NCBI RefSeq assembly: GCF_905147045.1
Contig: NC_065896.1
Span: forward strand, 1,885,001 to 1,949,000
DNA length: 64,000 bases
Origin: Nymphalis io
Lineage: Eukaryota; Arthropoda; Insecta; Lepidoptera; Nymphalidae
Direction of reading: 5' to 3'
Position 1 is the first letter of the stretch; each line of letters opens with the position of its first letter. Of this stretch, positions 45,695-57,431 are shown one piece after another. The position numbers and the translations under genes were made by a program. Under the pieces are notes generated by a model, which was not told where the DNA came from, did not search any database, and worked only from the letters and a program-made list of their open reading frames with translations.

Positions 45695-46228
45695 TTGGAA
45701 AATTAAAGAAAAGAGACGTGAAGCGAGCGACGTATTGCCACGATAGGGATGGGCAAAGTATGGAGGCGTGTTTTCCCAAATGGTTGCCAAAAGGGAAAAT
45801 ATACTGATCCGCCGGACGGAAGGGCCCCCGAACCCCCCCGGAAGTGGCCGCCGGGACCCCACCTTCCGGTCACCAACCGGCACGACGGTCCACCCCGAGA
45901 TTATGCGTGGCCTGGTGGGGCAGCCTCGCGAGCTGGTTAGGCACGCTCGGGCCCCTGTACTATGCCACGGGCGGCCAGCGGAACAGCCGTTTCTTCAGGT
46001 CTCCCTGTCCGGCAGGTCAATACAGTTTCCCCCGGCATTGGTTCAACAGCCGTCTCCACTGGACCAACACCCATCGCGGCAATACTCGCTCGGGCACTGG
46101 CTGTACGCTGGCTGACCTCGAAACGCGGTTGCAAGCCACTTCACGAGTTTTTCACCATGCGTACGGTGGTAACAAGCCAGGCGGATGTTAGCATACTACC
46201 ACCAGATGAGCAGATGGTCGCTCAGATA

Positions 46229-46300
46229 TCCCTTAGTCGCCTCTTACGACACCCATGGGAAAGAGAGGGGCAGTGAAATGTATTCTTTCTCCGTCACTGC
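46229..46300 (-). promoter_or_regulatory. Structured 5'-end motif, second LINE copy
   Basis: It carries the same hairpin 1 (GCAGTGA/TCACTGC at 46300-46294 and 46276-46270), TCCC/GGGA outer pair and GTCG/CGAC inner stem as at 15462-15533, with no change in the core. Confidence 0.65.
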
Positions 46301-46978
46301 ACGGATAGATGAAGAACTCAGGATATATTAAAGCGTATAAGAACCATAATATATAAGATATTTTAAAAACAATACAATCCTCTTTTAATGTGTATATTTA
46401 TTTTAACAATTAAGAACAATCAAGTCAAAATATAATAGTTAAAAATTATGTATATAATAAGATTAAGATTTTTGTAATCAATATAATATTTTTATCTTTT
46501 ACATAATCTCATTAACTTATCGTCGCTGCGCACGGGTAGATAATAAGAAAAATGTATTTTGGATCGTCTTAGTGAGCGACAGAGTGAGAAGTAGACCTTC
46601 AGGGAAGGAGTAAATATGATAAAAAAGTCGATCGTGCGAATATTTTAGATCTCGTGATGAGTATTTAGCTTATTATTGTAATGATTTAAAAGTGTGTATG
46701 TAATTGTGCTTATGCTTGAATAAAGTATATTTCTTTAGTTAATTTATCGATTTTCATGTTGGATATATTATTAAACCAAATATATAATAAGGTATATATT
46801 TAAATTTGTAATTAATTAAATTATAATATATGTAATATATAATTAGCGAAATACAGTAATTATTGAGGTATTTCCTGCTACTGTTCAGTCAAATTTATAT
46901 TTTGATGAAGTAAGTTTAATTTAAAACCAAAATCGTCATATTGATCATGAACAATAAATTAGTCATTTAGTTACATAC

Positions 46979-47125
46979 CAGCATGCGTGATGGCTGCATC
47001 ATTAGGGTCATATATTTCGTCATCCACGGCTACCACGGCGTACTCTCCGTTGACCAGCAATCCTCGCCTTTGTAACACGTTTACGAAGTCCACCAACGCT
47101 ATGTGCTCACCGAGGAACACGTACA
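46979..47125 (-). CDS. Receptor guanylyl cyclase exon: ligand-binding domain, most 5' exon seen
   Basis: This 147-bp exon begins with two bases completing a codon of the form NTG and ends with one base of a split codon. The acceptor is TTTTCTTCTCCAG before 47125 and the donor GTATGT follows 46979. It encodes YVFLGEHIALVDFVNVLQRR, then GLLVNGEYAVVAVDDEIYDP and NDAAITHA. The YV(F/L)LGEHIALVDF and RGLLxNGEY(A/V)V(V/I)xVD segments fit a receptor guanylyl cyclase ectodomain about halfway along the ligand-binding fold. Roughly 200 more N-terminal residues and a signal peptide are expected in exons further up. None was found between here and 64000. Confidence 0.92.
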
Positions 47126-47280
47126 CTGGAGAAGAAAATATATTCTTAGAATTTAATTGTTTGTTGTCTCTATATTCGTGCCTCATATGTTTAAATATCC
47201 TAGTAAATGTCCAGGTTTCTTAGTACATACAATAGCGAATAACACGCAAATTGTATTGTACAATTGATTAAAACAAAATA

Positions 47281-47330
47281 AAGCTTAGCTTACGATAATA
47301 CTGTTAAAAGTATTATCGTAAGCTAAGCTT
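47281..47330. repeat. Perfect 50-bp palindrome (22-bp arms)
   Basis: AAGCTTAGCTTACGATAATA plus CT, loop GTTAAA, then the exact reverse complement ending GTAAGCTAAGCTT. It lies 155 bp upstream (host sense) of the exon at 47125. It could be the relic of a foldback element. Confidence 0.9.
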
Positions 47331-48883
47331 GGCAACCATTTGGGAAAACACTAAGCTTTATGTTACGTTATGCTTATTAACGCTGATGTGCGAATGAGCT
47401 CGCTCTATATGAATGACACCTGATTGTAAGGGAGGATGAGTAAGAAAAATAACACTTAGTTATTCTTAGAATTTAATTTGATTTATTCCTTACAACGCAA
47501 CTTTTAGGGACATATTGCCCTACTTTGAAATAGAATAAAATAAATATAAAAAATAGGTGTCTTGACTATTCTGAAAATAAACTGACTGTACGGCTTCATG
47601 CGAGCCGTCTGCGTATTTAATTTACTTATCAATTATTATTTCACCACCAAAAGCAGTATTATAATTTAAGAGGTGATTGAGCCTATAATTAAATAGGATG
47701 AAGCGACAACATCTTAGTATCTACGTAAATCACGAATGAATGAATGAGTAAATTATTATGTCTATTTTTACTAGTTCTGAAGTGTTATGTATGTGTTCGT
47801 CGATTTACATGCAATATATTATTGTTTCATACATTAATACATTCATATTATCAGTCATACATCTTTTAGTCAGATTATAAACGATCTGACTCATTCATGA
47901 AAGTCAGCTTATAATTACGAGATATGCAACTGTGTCGAAACGTCATGCACAATAATTTATAAAACACAACAAACACAAGCAAAAGCAAGTGTCAAAACAA
48001 AAAAGTCAAACGATTATTCCATTACCATTACCTAAATCGGACCGAAGAGATCAACAAGGAAACTAAATTAATGACACCATTACAAATACATAAATTGAAC
48101 ACATGCATATTATTACATAAACTATAAAATAATAATATACAATCCTGTTAATTTGGATTCTATATTTTTATTTAAAAAAGGACAAACACGAAAACGTCCT
48201 TTACCTTATACAAAAAAACAATGAAACACCACATATTGATAGATTTCTTTAAGTTTTAAATTAATAAACAAAATAATTATTCAGGAGTAAAACATAAACA
48301 TATATATTAGACTTACCATATAAACGATATATAATAGTATTTTCTAGCTCAAACAAAACAAGAACCTGTTATTCTACCTGTGCAAAGCCGGGATGGGTAG
48401 CAAATGTACCATATAAAACATAATATATTAAAATTGCATTTCACGACTTCACGCATTATAATCTACAGCTGCAGTTTGTGAGACATTACACAGATGATTT
48501 TCTACTTAAAGAAATGAATCTAGAATTATGTCTCTTTTAGACAGACAAAACATTTCGTATTTAGCTCATAAAAATCACGCTCCAGGCTAGTTGTAATATG
48601 AAAAAGAACAGATGTCATCAGAGACTTGTGGTAACAATTTGAAAATAATATTTCCTGGAATATAATATGCTTAACGTTATTTACAAATACTACTTCGAGC
48701 GATTTCAGCCGCGATAACGTTACTGTTGATGGCTGTCTATTATTTCAGTATAAAACTATTATTATTAACTTTATTTCGTATTTATCTGCGTACTTTTTCA
48801 TTATTTCACATACACTTCTCACATATATTATTACACTAATAGACTTTTTACACTGAAACAAATAATATTAGGTATATTTAACT

Positions 48884-48990
48884 ATTACACGTACGCGACG
48901 CGTATCGTGTAGCAGTGCCAAAGGCGATGCGCGTACGCCGTACCGACTTTTCTGCATCTTCGTTTTCTAGTTAGTTTATTTATCGTTCGC
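48884..48990 (-). promoter_or_regulatory. CpG-dense patch, possible promoter or first exon
   Basis: The densest CpG stretch outside transposons (CGTACGCGACGCGTATCGTG, GCGATGCGCGTACGCCGTAC). On the minus strand an ATG at 48957 opens a 29-codon frame without a clear signal peptide, and GTACGT near 48898 could be a donor. It lies upstream of the host exon at 47125 in the right orientation, but the missing ~200 ectodomain residues were not found between them. Confidence 0.25.
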
Positions 48991-49885
48991 CGCTAATTAG
49001 TGCCTGTTGTTTTTGTCATATCTGTTTGATTAACTGACTGATTTGTTGTTTCTTGTGTTCTCGCTATCTTAGTACTGTATTCCTACTTATTTTTCTTGCT
49101 GGAAAGAGGCATTTACGTGTTTTCCTCACATGAAGTGACATATATGGGTCTCACTAGTAATGAATGCACCGGAATACCCACTAAAAAAACAGTGGTACCC
49201 GCTATGCCAGCTATATGGGGGGAGGCATGAGATCGCTTGCGTATGCTATCGTGACTCCCCGACTGTGTTCTTAGCATAACTATTATGTTGTGTGTGTAAA
49301 CTATGACTTCTTTGTTTGACATATTTTTACTTTTTCTTATTCACTATTCACCAATTCAAGCACACTTCTAAAGTCACTACCACACCCTTGTAGTCGAAGC
49401 GTGATGTGTGTAGTAGCGCAAAAAATAAATTAGAATGATATATCCTGAGTACAAACAAAAAAAAAACTCTTGCGTAATACTAGACAACAATTTATTTTCA
49501 CGCCGTAAGGATATAAAGTGGAAATCAAGCGTCTATTGAAACCATAATGTGTCTTTGGTATCATTGCCCGAGATCTAGGACATGGCCTATTTGTTGTTAG
49601 TACTTCTATAATTGGAATATCTTGAAAGTAGTGTTTTTTAGAACTTCATAGAAACTTTAATATTACGATAACGTAGACCAGACGTTAGCAATTGTTGGAT
49701 GTTAGTAGACATAAGGATAGAAAATTATTTTTTTCAAACCATATATGTTCCCGTCGTAATTTAAACTTGCGACTTTTATTTATTATGCCCAAAGCCAGAT
49801 ATATCCAAATTGAAGCGAAAAGTGCTGTGAAAATTTACAGGATCTGATAAAATTGTAAACTAAATAATTAATGTACTTCAGGCCG

Positions 49886-49965
49886 CTTATAGCCACAACT
49901 CATAATCCTATGAGACGGAAAGAGTTCAAGCGCAGGACTCACGGCTTTAACGCGCTTCCGGAGAA
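49886..49965 (+). repeat. Interspersed repeat fragment (family C body)
   Basis: TCATAATCCTATGAGACGGA, AAGAGTTCAAGCGCAGGACT, CACGGCTTTAACGCGCTTCC; related to the block at 58090-58150. Confidence 0.4.
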
Positions 49966-50831
49966 TCTTTCGACGGTTAATCCCTTACTATTAAACAAAT
50001 TGACTCGATCGTTTTAGTAGCGATTTGCCAAGCGCAATATACAGGACGTTTATGTATAAAGAAAGTATTTACGTCAACGTCAATGATAAAACTTTATATA
50101 TTAAAGTATTAGAGAATGCAATTTTTAAGTGGATTTTTCTACAACACGAGCAAATGAGCAATCTGATTGTAAGCGATCAATCTGTAGACCCTAACACTAG
50201 AAAGTATACCTATATACAGTATATAAGTATATATTTATGAATATGAATTTAGTATGAATATTAACATTACGTGTTAAAATTATTTGGTACCTATCCAGAC
50301 AAGACTACATTAAGCCTCACCGTCGTTATTCTTAACCCCAGAGACAAATAAAAAGCATTTTATTCAGTACTTACTGTAGAGGCTTCTATGGTACAGGACA
50401 AAGTTAGCCTGTCAGAAATAATACGAGTACATATTTTTAAAAGCTTTACAGTAATATGTTTGCATATTCTACTAAATAAATACGTTCAACGAAGCACAAA
50501 GCGTGTTCATAGAGTGTTTTTAAAGATTAATGTATTTTATGACAACTAACTGGACCCATGTTCATTAATGTTTAATATCTCAAGTATTTACGCAAGTAAA
50601 TATTTTTGCACTGTTACTTTTTTATTTTAATTAAATGAAACTACTTATCGTGTTGACTGCAGATCAAAAAACTGGAAACTTCAGTAAACATCTGAGTTTG
50701 AAAAGTTAAATTAAGAATCTAATGTAAAAAAATAATTTAAAGTAACAGCAAAAATAATGAAAAAACTCTGCAATGCTGGTCGGTAGATACATATGCAGAG
50801 AGCAGCAGAACCATCTCTCACTTGGGGCATC

Positions 50832-51020
50832 AGGGACAAATGGACCACCTGATGGTAAATAATCATCACTTTCAATAGACATTGAAACTGTTAGAAAAGT
50901 AATCATTCCTTATATCTCAAATGCACCACCAAACTTGGTAAGTAAGATATTCACGAATCTTGTTAACCAAGAAGTTATGTCCCTTGTGTCTGAAGTTACA
51001 CTGGCTCACTTACCCTTTCA
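50832..51020 (-). repeat. SINE B, degraded
   Basis: GGACCACCTGATGGTAAATA, CAAATGCACCACCAAACTTG and ATGTCCCTTGTGTCTGAAGT match SINE B in reverse with many changes and a small insertion. Confidence 0.6.
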
Positions 51021-51179
51021 ACCGGAACATAACTCAATATAACATTCGGTAGTAGATATAAAGAACTACCTTCTCCTAAGAATGTCAGTAGGTTTTTGCC
51101 GAGAAGTAACATTTACAGGCTGTTACAATACAAATAAAGCTAAAATATTGTGTGATAAAAATTGGTAAATCGAATTTGT

Positions 51180-52708
51180 GCTGTGGAATCAGCCCGGACT
51201 GCCCTACATACTGACAATCTTATGCTGGAGTACCGAAAACATTCTTTCTTTTTTTACTTTATAAAAATCTTTTCTAATCGTTAAAAATTCACTGACTATG
51301 TTTTGACTGCAATGGACAAAGGATATCAGGTGGACGTTGTGTACACCGATTACTCCAAAGCGTTTGACAAAAACTCTCATTCTATCTTAATAGCAAAAAT
51401 GGAGTTCATCGGTGTACATGGTGACCTCCTTAGATGGATCAAGTCATATTTATTGAATAGAAGTCAAGCCGTGACTGTGAAAGGATATTGCTCATCTTTT
51501 CTACCCGTTCCATCTGGAGTCCCTCAAGGCTCACATCTTGGACCACTGTTTTTTAATATATATATAAATGATGTTGTTTCGGTATTTGCATCTTCTAAAT
51601 TTCTATTATATGCTGATGATACAAAAACTTATAAAATTATGAAGAGTGTTGATGATTGTATTAGTCTGCAAAAAGATTTGAACTTACTTAGCGATTATTG
51701 TACTACCAATTCGCTGTTTTTGAATATAAAGAAATGTAATTGTATAACATATACCAGAAAAAGAAAAGTGATCATTTACAACTACCGATTTAAGGAAGAT
51801 GATATAAAACGTGTATCAGTGGTCAAAGATCTTGGAATAACACTCGATTCTAAACTTCTTTTCGATGAACACATAAATTCCATAACTTCTAAAGCGTTTC
51901 GTATGCTAGGATTTGTGCTGAGGATTTCCAGAGAGTTTAAGCGTGTTTCAACTTTTGCTCTTTTATATAAATCATTTGTGAGACCTATTCTAGAATACGC
52001 TTGCACTGTCTGGAATCCACAGTATAGTAAATATATAGAATTCATCGAAAATATTCAGGAAAAGTTTTTAAAATATTTAAAATTTTCGTCTATAAATAAT
52101 TTGAATCAAATAGAAAAGATACCGACAACTGAACAGAGACGACTTGAACGTGATATGGTGTTTTTATAAAAATTGATCCACAACATATTTGATTCCCCTT
52201 ATCTCCTTTCTAAAATAAATATCAAGTGTCCTCGCCCTGGTAGTCGCAACAAATCTATTTTTGATTTTCCATTGACAAAGACTAAATATGCAGCAAATAC
52301 ATTTATTAATAGATCATCTAAACAGTACAATAAAACATTTATTGAATGTGATATATTTCATCTCTCCCTTAAAAAATTCAAACTGCAAGTTAAAGAAATA
52401 TTATACTCTGAAGAGCCTTAATTTACTCATGCATTTTTAATTAATTAATTATAATTTGATTATTTATTATTAAATTATGTTTTCTTGATTTAAAAATTAA
52501 ATTTATATTAAATTAAATTATCTAAATGAATTATATAATTTCATGCACCTATTAAATATAAAAAATGTCTTGTTTTGTAATTACTTATGATTAATTTATA
52601 AATGGAAACTGTTTTGGTTTAAGAATTGTTTTATATTTTTTATTTTATTGTAATTATTTCACTGTTTGTTTCCTGTACACTAAATAAATAAATAAATAAA
52701 TAAATAAA
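51180..52708 (+). mobile_element. 5'-truncated CR1-like non-LTR retrotransposon
   Basis: It begins somewhere before 51300 within the RT and runs to a 3' tail of tandem TAAA units (52681-52707), as in CR1/Kiri-like elements. It lies upstream of the most 5' host exon seen, in inverse orientation to the host gene. Confidence 0.8.
51303..52421 (+). pseudogene. CR1-like reverse transcriptase, truncated, one stop
   Basis: Residues 15-22 TDYSKAFD are RT motif A, 71-81 SGVPQGSHLGP motif B and 103-106 YADD the catalytic box. VVKDLGITLDSKLLF and FALLYKSFVRPILEYACTVW form the thumb. One stop at 52167 splits off the last 82 codons (KTKYAANTFINRSSKQYN...). The fingers and endonuclease are missing. A low mutation load suggests a fairly recent insertion. 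Confidence 0.85.
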
Positions 52709-53040
52709 ATTATTATTATGATGCCATAGAGATGGACAGTTTGATAAATGTTTTATTCACATTGTAACTGACCTGTTTTGTTTGATAAGCATTCTTGTAA
52801 TAACACTGAACTGTTTGCCATTATATGAATACAATATTAAAGTACAAGGCTACAAGTAGTTGTAATATATTTAAATAAATACTACTAACAAATTTAGGTC
52901 TGATAATAAAAAATACACATAAAAAATTAGATAAACTTATTGAAATGCAGCATTTAAAGTCATTGGCAAACTCTTCAATAATTTTAAACTTTTTCTACAC
53001 TTTTAATTAAAACATTTATGCTTTTTTACCTTTTTTGAAA

Positions 53041-53045
<5 letters not shown>

Positions 53046-53121
<76 letters not shown>
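53046..53121. repeat. (TA)n microsatellite, about 76 bp
   Basis: A pure AT repeat immediately beside the 3' end of the SINE B copy at 53122, so it probably expanded from or into the SINE tail. Confidence 0.9.
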
Positions 53122-53125
<4 letters not shown>

Positions 53126-53410
53126 ATAGAATAGGAAAGCGGACGAGCATATGGGCCACCTGATGGTAAGTGGTCACCAAACGCCCTTAGACATTGGCAT
53201 TGTAAGAAATGTCAACCATCGCTTACATAGCCAATGCGCCACCAACCTTGGGAACTAAGATTTTATGTCCCTTGTGCCTGTAATTACACTAGCTCACTTG
53301 CCCTTCAAACCGGAACACACCAATATCAATTATTGCTGTTTTGCGGTAGAATATCTGATGAGTGGGTGGTATCTACCCAGACGAGCTTGCACAAAGCCCT
53401 ACCATCAGTA
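53122..53410 (-). repeat. SINE B, full length
   Basis: TTTTATAGAATAGGAAAGCG to ACAAAGCCCTACCATCAGTA. Confidence 0.85.
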
Positions 53411-54381
53411 GTATCAAGAATATTAACCAATAATGGGTGTAATGTTTTAAAGGTTCAAATAATGTATAAATATACATACATGATTGTGTGTGTGATTTTC
53501 TTTATTCCACTATAACTTTTACATATACCTGAGCAGATTTGAATTTATGGAGTATCGATGGAACTCTACATACATAAATCATCTCGAGTGACACTGGCAC
53601 TGGCAATTTTGAAATTTATTTTTTACGTAATATGCAGTTTATCACAGTGCTTATGAAAGTATTGTACGAAGAAAGGGATTAAATTCTGCAATAGTTTTCT
53701 TGACTTCCGCAACGTTTAAATATTATATAGCATCTTACGTCAGATATTTATTGTGTTCAAGATTATCATTTAACTGTCAGCATCTTTACTCAACTAGAAT
53801 GAAGTTTATATTTTATAATTATCAATGATCTTTCAGATGTTTTTTTTTTAAATTATTGATCCAAGGATTAAACCTAAACAGTACTACCAATGAACTTAAA
53901 ATGTGTAGTGGATATCATTTTTAATTTAAGTTATGAATAATTTATACTTATCGTTGAATCAAACTGGCAATCTATATAGAGCCAAAACTAAACTCCAGGA
54001 AGATTATATTTCAAACAAAGGTTTATTTTATAACTTAAGCATTCCTGAAGAAAGGATTTTTGTTCATTCAAAATTTAAAGAGAGGTTTTTATAGGAATTT
54101 TACCCGTACAAAGTTAGGACGGGCAGCTAGTGAGACATAAAACAGCTAGTGAAACATAAACACATATAATACAATTAGGATCGATCAAAGTAAAATATCC
54201 CTTCGTATAATTATATTTCATCTTACTGTACAGAAACGCTTTTTTGCAAATGTTTTTTTTTTAAATCTCGAAAATAATAAACCAAAATTACAAATTTCAA
54301 AATGTAAGAGGCCATTTTTAGTTACAGAAAATATTTTAAATGTTTTATTTATCATGCTCATTAATACTTTTTGACGTGTTT

Positions 54382-54505
54382 ATTAATTTCTATTTCTATT
54401 GCCTCTTTGACTACGTGACCAAAACCAACCTCTATTTCAGTTAATTAATTTCTATTTCTATTGTCCCTTTGACTATGTGACCAAACCCAACCTCTATTTC
54501 AGTCA
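54382..54505. repeat. Two-copy tandem duplication, 62-bp unit
   Basis: ATTAATTTCTATTTCTATTG through CCAACCTCTATTTCAGT is repeated at 54444 with a few base differences. A related block (CGTGACCAAACCTAACCCTC) is at 55130. Confidence 0.85.
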
Positions 54506-55778
54506 ACTAATTTCGGAAGTAAAATCGATAACTCCATATTAACATCACCAGAAAATCTAATTTCAGCTAGATTTTTTCTTCAAAGATACTCCGAGCATAA
54601 TATCGTTATCGCTGAGTACAATAAACAAAAAATATCCCGATGGAGGTCGATTTCACAGAACAGAACCGATTCGAAGTTGCAAGTAAAGCATGTGCAGTTA
54701 TACGTTTATTAGTTTAACTCCCACAGGTAAATCTGGTAATGCAATTTAAAATTACACAGAGAAAATAGCTCAACTAAATTAAAACGAGGAATTCAGTGGA
54801 GTATTATAAAGAATTCTATACAATTAAATGTAATGTACACGTGGAATACGAGGCTTTGTTTTTTACAGATACGACGAATTTAATTCAAATCCCATTGTTG
54901 GCATAAGTTTTGTCAAAATTCACTAATATTTCTTATACCTGTGGGTGGATTCTTGTGTACCTACGCAAAAAAATAAAAATATAATAAAACTTATGCTTAT
55001 TTTCAAGGTTTTGAAACGCGAGCAAAGTTCTTCCTTCCTGTTACGTAATAACAGTAGAAATTATGTTAGTATCAAAATTTGTGAAAATATTGATAAGAAA
55101 CCTATTGAGTATCAATAATTCTATGTACGTGACCAAACCTAACCCTCATTTTAGTACAACACAATTACATGTAATGGACACAGTAAAAACGAAACTTTAT
55201 AATAATTAATTGTTGGCATTGGTTTTGTGAAAAATCGCTAAAGTTTCTTTAACTAATAACTGATCTATTCTTGTATACTTACACAATTATATAATAAGAC
55301 TAAATTTTCAGTTCAAAGTTTTGAAGTATCAGTAAATTCGATCCTTCATCTTATTACGTAAGTTCACGTTTAAAAATTAATGATATAATGTATATATTTA
55401 TATAAAACTAAACAATATAAATAAAACGAGGTAGGTAGGCTACCAGTTGGAACGTAATTCCTCCCACTATATATTAGGTATATATTTGATAACAGGAACA
55501 ATGGAAATTATTATAAATCTGTAATAGATGTGTTACGTCCTAAATAAACAACGATTGTAACTTACTTAAAATGGTTTATTTATTGTTATACCTTTATATG
55601 AGTCGAATTGCTGCTTGAAATCTACAAATACTCGTATGAAACACACACAAGGAATGACAAGTTATGAGTTTTTTTACATCATTTCGACGACTTCCTTCTA
55701 TTTTGTACGTAAAGTTATGAAATAGTTTTGTGTCCGTACAATATTTTTATTGTTATCTAAAATACCGAACCGACCAAA

Positions 55779-56076
55779 ACAGCCTGTGAATGTCCCACTG
55801 CTGGGCTAAAGGCCTCCTCTCCTCATTTTGAGGAGAAGGTTTGGAGCTTATTCCACCACGCTGCTCCAATGCGGGTTGGTGGAATACACATGTGGCAGAA
55901 TTTCAGTGAAATTAGACACCTGCAGGTTTCCTCACGATGTTTTCCTTCACCGTATAGCTCGAGATGAATTATAATCACAAATTAAGCACATGAAAATTCA
56001 GTGGTGCTTGCCCGGGTTTGAACCCACGATCATCGGTTAAGATTCACGCGTTCTTACCACTGGGCCATCTCGGCTT
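55779..56076 (-). repeat. SINE A, full length
   Basis: ACAGCCTGTGAATGTCCCAC to CTGGGCCATCTCGGCTTTTT in plus orientation. Confidence 0.87.
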
Positions 56077-56173
56077 TTTTATATCTAAAATAACTTATAA
56101 CATAATGTAAATGAACAAAATTATAAAACCTCAAGATCTTGAAGCGTTATATCGATTTTGATACATTTTTCGC

Positions 56174-56245
56174 AGGATCGGAATTGCGATTCGACGGGGA
56201 AATGCTGCTAGCATTCTTGCCACCAATACACGCGGTTATGCTTTG
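56174..56245 (+). repeat. Interspersed repeat H (copy 2)
   Basis: GGATCGGAATTGCGATTCGA...GAAATGCTGCTAGCATTCTT, GCCACCAATACACGC; matches 5817-5890. Confidence 0.45.
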
Positions 56246-56516
56246 TATAGTAGTTATTTTTTAATTATTTTTGTATAAACTTAAAACCTTCATGTCAATA
56301 TATCATTTGCAAATAAAATATAATGAATATTGTACCGCTATACTGCTGGGTTAAAGTCTCCTTTCCTGTGAAGAAGAATAATTGAGTGCTCGTTTCTCTC
56401 TGTTTTTTTTCTGTAAGATTTAATTAATATAATTTAGCACTGATGTAAAATTTTGAGCCGCGTTCAATTTGAATTCAAAGTCCTCGGTTAAGATTTACGT
56501 GTTACTTGTATGTAAA

Positions 56517-56814
56517 AGCCGAGATGGCCTAGTGGTTAGAACGCGTGAATCTTAACCGATGATCGTGGGTTCAAACCCGGGCAAGCACCACTGAATTTTC
56601 ATGTGCTTAATTTATGTTTATAATTCATCTCGTGCTTAACGGTGAAGGAAAACATCGTGAGGAAACCTGCATGTGCCTAATTTCATTGAAATTCTGCCAC
56701 ATGTGTATTCTATCAACCCGCTTTGGAGCAGCGTGGTGGAATAAGCTTCAAACCTTTTCCTCAAAAGGGAGAGGAGGCCTTAGCCCAGCAGTGGGAGATT
56801 AACAGGCTGTTACT
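56517..56814 (+). repeat. SINE A, full length
   Basis: AGCCGAGATGGCCTAGTGGT to AACAGGCTGTTACTG; inverted relative to 55779-56076, 440 bp away. Confidence 0.87.
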
Positions 56815-56848
56815 GTACTGTACTGTACTGTACTGTACTGTACTGTAT
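56809..56848. repeat. (TACTG)n microsatellite from a SINE tail
   Basis: About eight TACTG units continuing the GTTACTG end of the SINE A copy. Confidence 0.85.
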
Positions 56849-57431
56849 ATGTCAAGTCCAATGAATATATTACATGTATCCATCAATCAGTATTCTGAGT
56901 ACAGATCTTCGTCCTCTCGTCACTGATACACTACTCTAATTGTCATTGTTCTTCGACTTGTATGTCTAGGAAATATATTGTCGTACTAATGCGCTGTCAA
57001 CCCTGAGATATTACTTGCTAATTCGTGGTTGATTAATTGTTAAGTAGATGGTACCACATTGTTTGGTACATAATAAAAATATAATAAAACTTCAAATAAA
57101 TTGTAAATTTAAGGCCGTGACTTAGGTTGACGTTCGCTCTCAGCGAGATCTATTTTCACAAGATATTTATTACATACTTGAGGTTTGTAATAAATATCTA
57201 TCTATAATATTGTATCTTTTATATTTGTTTTTTATTTATTACCTATTTCTAACTTATTAATCTTATAGCGCGATTACGGCCCCGACATAAGCGTGACAGA
57301 GTGCATTCAACGATCATTGTCCAAATGAGTCGTTTGCTAATTGGTAGAAATACAATGTCAGAGAGATTGATCACTTGAAATGAGCGACAAACATTTTCCA
57401 ACCGTCAATTGTTGTCACATGATAAATTGAA

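Larger units (their letters stand above)
42857..46307 (-). mobile_element. Jockey/CR1-type non-LTR retrotransposon, inverted second copy
   Basis: This is the same family as 15454-19133, read right to left: 5' motif at 46300-46229, leader, damaged ORF, 3' hairpin near 42885-42920 and poly(A) (T-run near 42857). It is complete at both ends but carries internal deletions and frame breaks. No convincing target-site duplication was seen. It sits in the 11-kb host intron in the host-sense orientation, opposite to the first copy. Confidence 0.87.
35838..46978 (-). other. Host intron, 11.1 kb, repeat-filled
   Basis: Holds SINE A copies near 35978 and 37608, the LTR-like remnant near 38726-39138, a SINE B at 42191 and the inverted LINE copy at 42857-46307. 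36280-37600, 39140-41570 and 46308-46978 are AT-rich with nothing I recognise. Confidence 0.75.

Noticed and set aside
42857..46307. Target-site duplication of the second LINE copy
   Set aside because: Only 3-4 matching bases at the boundaries, not above chance.
49113..49322. A 69-codon minus-strand frame upstream of the host exons, considered as an N-terminal ectodomain exon
   Set aside because: No ectodomain motif, no suitable splice signals in phase with the exon at 47125, and repeat-like sequence.
53046..53121. CRISPR or satellite array
   Set aside because: Simple dinucleotide repeat with no spacers; no CRISPR-like array anywhere in the window.
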